DNA of 15,106 nt from an uncultured Bacteroidota bacterium (GTDB lineage Bacteria > Bacteroidota > Bacteroidia > B-17B0 > Aurantibacillaceae): positions 1 to 15,106 of the forward strand of contig CAIXZI010000414.1 in NCBI GenBank assembly GCA_903923915.1, in the 5' to 3' direction. Each line of letters starts with the position of its first letter. The first letter of the stretch is position 1. Positions 14,196 through 15,106 of this stretch are shown piece after piece. The translations under genes were made by a program, and so were the position numbers. The notes under the pieces were generated by a model. The model searched no databases and was not told the origin of the DNA. It saw nothing but the letters and a program-made list of their open reading frames with translations.

Positions 14196-14512
14196 TGGAA
14201 AGAACCAAGCTTAATAATTTTATTTTAGGCATTGTGGCGGGTTTAATCTTGCCTTTATTGTCGCTTCTTGGTTATTGGTTATGGAGTTTTAAATTCCTTA
14301 ATTTTATTCCGCAGTTTTTTAATTTTTTGCTTTTAGGCAAGGTTTTATCTGCCGTTCTTAGCCTTTGTTTAATACCAAATTTGGGTATGTTTTTTTTATT
14401 CATCAATAAAGAATATTACAAAACAACACGTGGCATTATACTATCTACACTTGTTTACGGCTTTATTATTGTGGCGCTAAAAACCTGGGTAGAACATAGC
14501 TGGAGCGACTAA
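14195..14512 (+). CDS. Small integral membrane protein between surE and lpxB, 105 aa
   Basis: This is a hydrophobic protein with three likely membrane helices at about 9-31, 43-70 and 78-97, a short basic N-terminus (MERTKLNN) and a short polar C-terminus (VEHSWSD). Function is unknown. I see no catalytic motif. The ATG overlaps the surE stop by one base, so it is translated with surE, and lpxB starts 94 bases after its stop on the same strand. From memory, a small membrane protein in this slot recurs in Bacteroidota genomes, which would point to an envelope or lipid A link, but I could not verify that here. The reading frame shows normal coding composition and a single clear start. Confidence 0.8.
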   Translation: MERTKLNNFILGIVAGLILPLLSLLGYWLWSFKFLNFIPQFFNFLLLGKVLSAVLSLCLIPNLGMFFLFINKEYYKTTRGIILSTLVYGFIIVALKTWVEHSWSD

Positions 14513-14606
14513 TAGCCAATCAGTGATTTAATGATTTCGAGAATTGTAGATTTAAAATAATTCAAGATTAAACTAAGTTGTATGAATCAAATCAACAAAT
14601 CTATAA

Positions 14607-15106
14607 ATGAACTACTACGTTATAGCGGGCGAACCATCAGGCGATTTACATGGCTCTAATTTATTGAAGTCAATAAAACAGGTTGATGTAAACGCACACT
14701 TCCGTTGCTGGGGTGGCGATTTAATGCAGGCTCAAGGCGGCGAAATTGTTAAGCATTACAAAGAACTTGCCTTTATGGGTTTTATAGAAGTTATTCTAAA
14801 CCTAAAAACCATTCTTAAAAATATTGCCTTTTGTAAAGAAGATATTTTAGCGCATAAACCCGATGCACTTATTTTAATTGATTACCCGGGCTTTAATTTA
14901 CGCATCGCTAAATGGGCCAAACAGCAAGGCATCAGGGTGTTTTATTATATATCGCCAACTATTTGGGCTTGGAAAGAAAATCGCATTAAAACGGTAAAAG
15001 ATTGTGTAGAGCGCATGTATGTTATTCTTCCCTTTGAGAAAAAATTTTATGGTGATAGAGGCGTTGAAGTTGATTATTTCGGGCATCCTTTGGTAGATGT
15101 TTTAAA
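14607..15106 (+). CDS. lpxB: Lipid-A-disaccharide synthase LpxB, N-terminal 166 codons, cut by the window end
   Basis: LpxB condenses UDP-2,3-diacylglucosamine with lipid X to form the lipid A disaccharide at the inner face of the inner membrane (GT19 family). The frame is open from the ATG at 14607 to the last base and starts MNYYVIAGEPSGDLHGSNLL, the AGEPSGD signature of the family. Further family features are CWGGDLM, MGFIEVILNLKTI, LILIDYPGFNLRIAKWAK, FYYISPTIWAWKENRI, ILPFEKKFY and YFGHPLVDV. Full-length LpxB is about 370-380 residues, so roughly 45 % is present and truncation is due only to the window border. An ATG at 14582 is in another frame and is not the start. Presence of lpxB shows a Gram-negative outer membrane with lipid A. 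Confidence 0.95.
   Translation, partial: MNYYVIAGEPSGDLHGSNLLKSIKQVDVNAHFRCWGGDLMQAQGGEIVKHYKELAFMGFIEVILNLKTILKNIAFCKEDILAHKPDALILIDYPGFNLRIAKWAKQQGIRVFYYISPTIWAWKENRIKTVKDCVERMYVILPFEKKFYGDRGVEVDYFGHPLVDVL

Noticed and set aside
14582..14659. Short open frame starting MNQINKS just before lpxB
   Set aside because: It is in another frame, overlaps the conserved AGEPSGD start of LpxB and ends after some 25 codons.
14898..15086. Minus-strand open frame of 62 codons at the window end
   Set aside because: It is antisense to the clearly conserved LpxB coding sequence.

Overview
The window looks like a chromosomal segment of a Bacteroidota (CFB) bacterium. The strongest reason is two giant secreted proteins that end in the type B sorting domain of the type IX secretion system (T9SS), a machinery confined to that phylum and its relatives. 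An HU-like/SPOR protein of a Bacteroidota architecture, signal peptides ending in A-Q, a surE - small membrane protein - lpxB cluster and a general lack of Shine-Dalgarno sequences agree with this. I cannot name a genus.

Layout. Positions 1-1183 are AT-rich and gene-poor. They hold two small plus-strand genes of unknown function (147-470 and 555-794), a good intrinsic terminator (495-522), a run of hairpins without a gene (795-1140), and the 5' half only of a CAT-anticodon tRNA on the minus strand, broken just after the anticodon loop. This looks like the edge of an integrated or decayed mobile element. A minus-strand block follows, described here in transcription order. An HU-CCDC81-like/SPOR protein (13302-12289) is followed by a weak terminator. 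Next come a small secreted protein (12191-11820), a 2042-residue T9SS adhesin only 7 bases after it, a second T9SS adhesin of about 1150 residues, and a rhomboid protease (2038-1247). On the plus strand from 13428 are surE, a one-base-overlapping small membrane protein, and the first 166 codons of lpxB, which runs off the window.

How it fits together. The central 9.7 kb encodes very large cell-surface proteins. Each has a signal peptide, different N-terminal head domains, a long array of Thr/Ser-rich Ig-like modules of 69-82 residues, two PKD domains and the T9SS type B signal. The two proteins share their last five modules in the same order but have different heads, which suggests an ancestral duplication followed by head exchange and array expansion. 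The larger array contains tandem duplications with exact periods of 225, 210 and 228 bp and a two-module segmental duplication at 663 bp. It also contains a stretch of about 556 residues without any Asp, Glu, Lys or Arg. No SprF/PorP-type partner gene, often found beside type B substrates, lies in the window. The flanking genes are envelope housekeeping: peptidoglycan binding (SPOR), lipid A synthesis (lpxB) and nucleotide phosphatase (surE).

I found no CRISPR array, transposase, integrase, complete RNA gene or recognisable defence system. The best candidates for something undescribed are the small secreted protein coupled to the adhesin, the charge-free repeat array, the truncated tRNA junction and the hairpin-rich segment at 795-1140.
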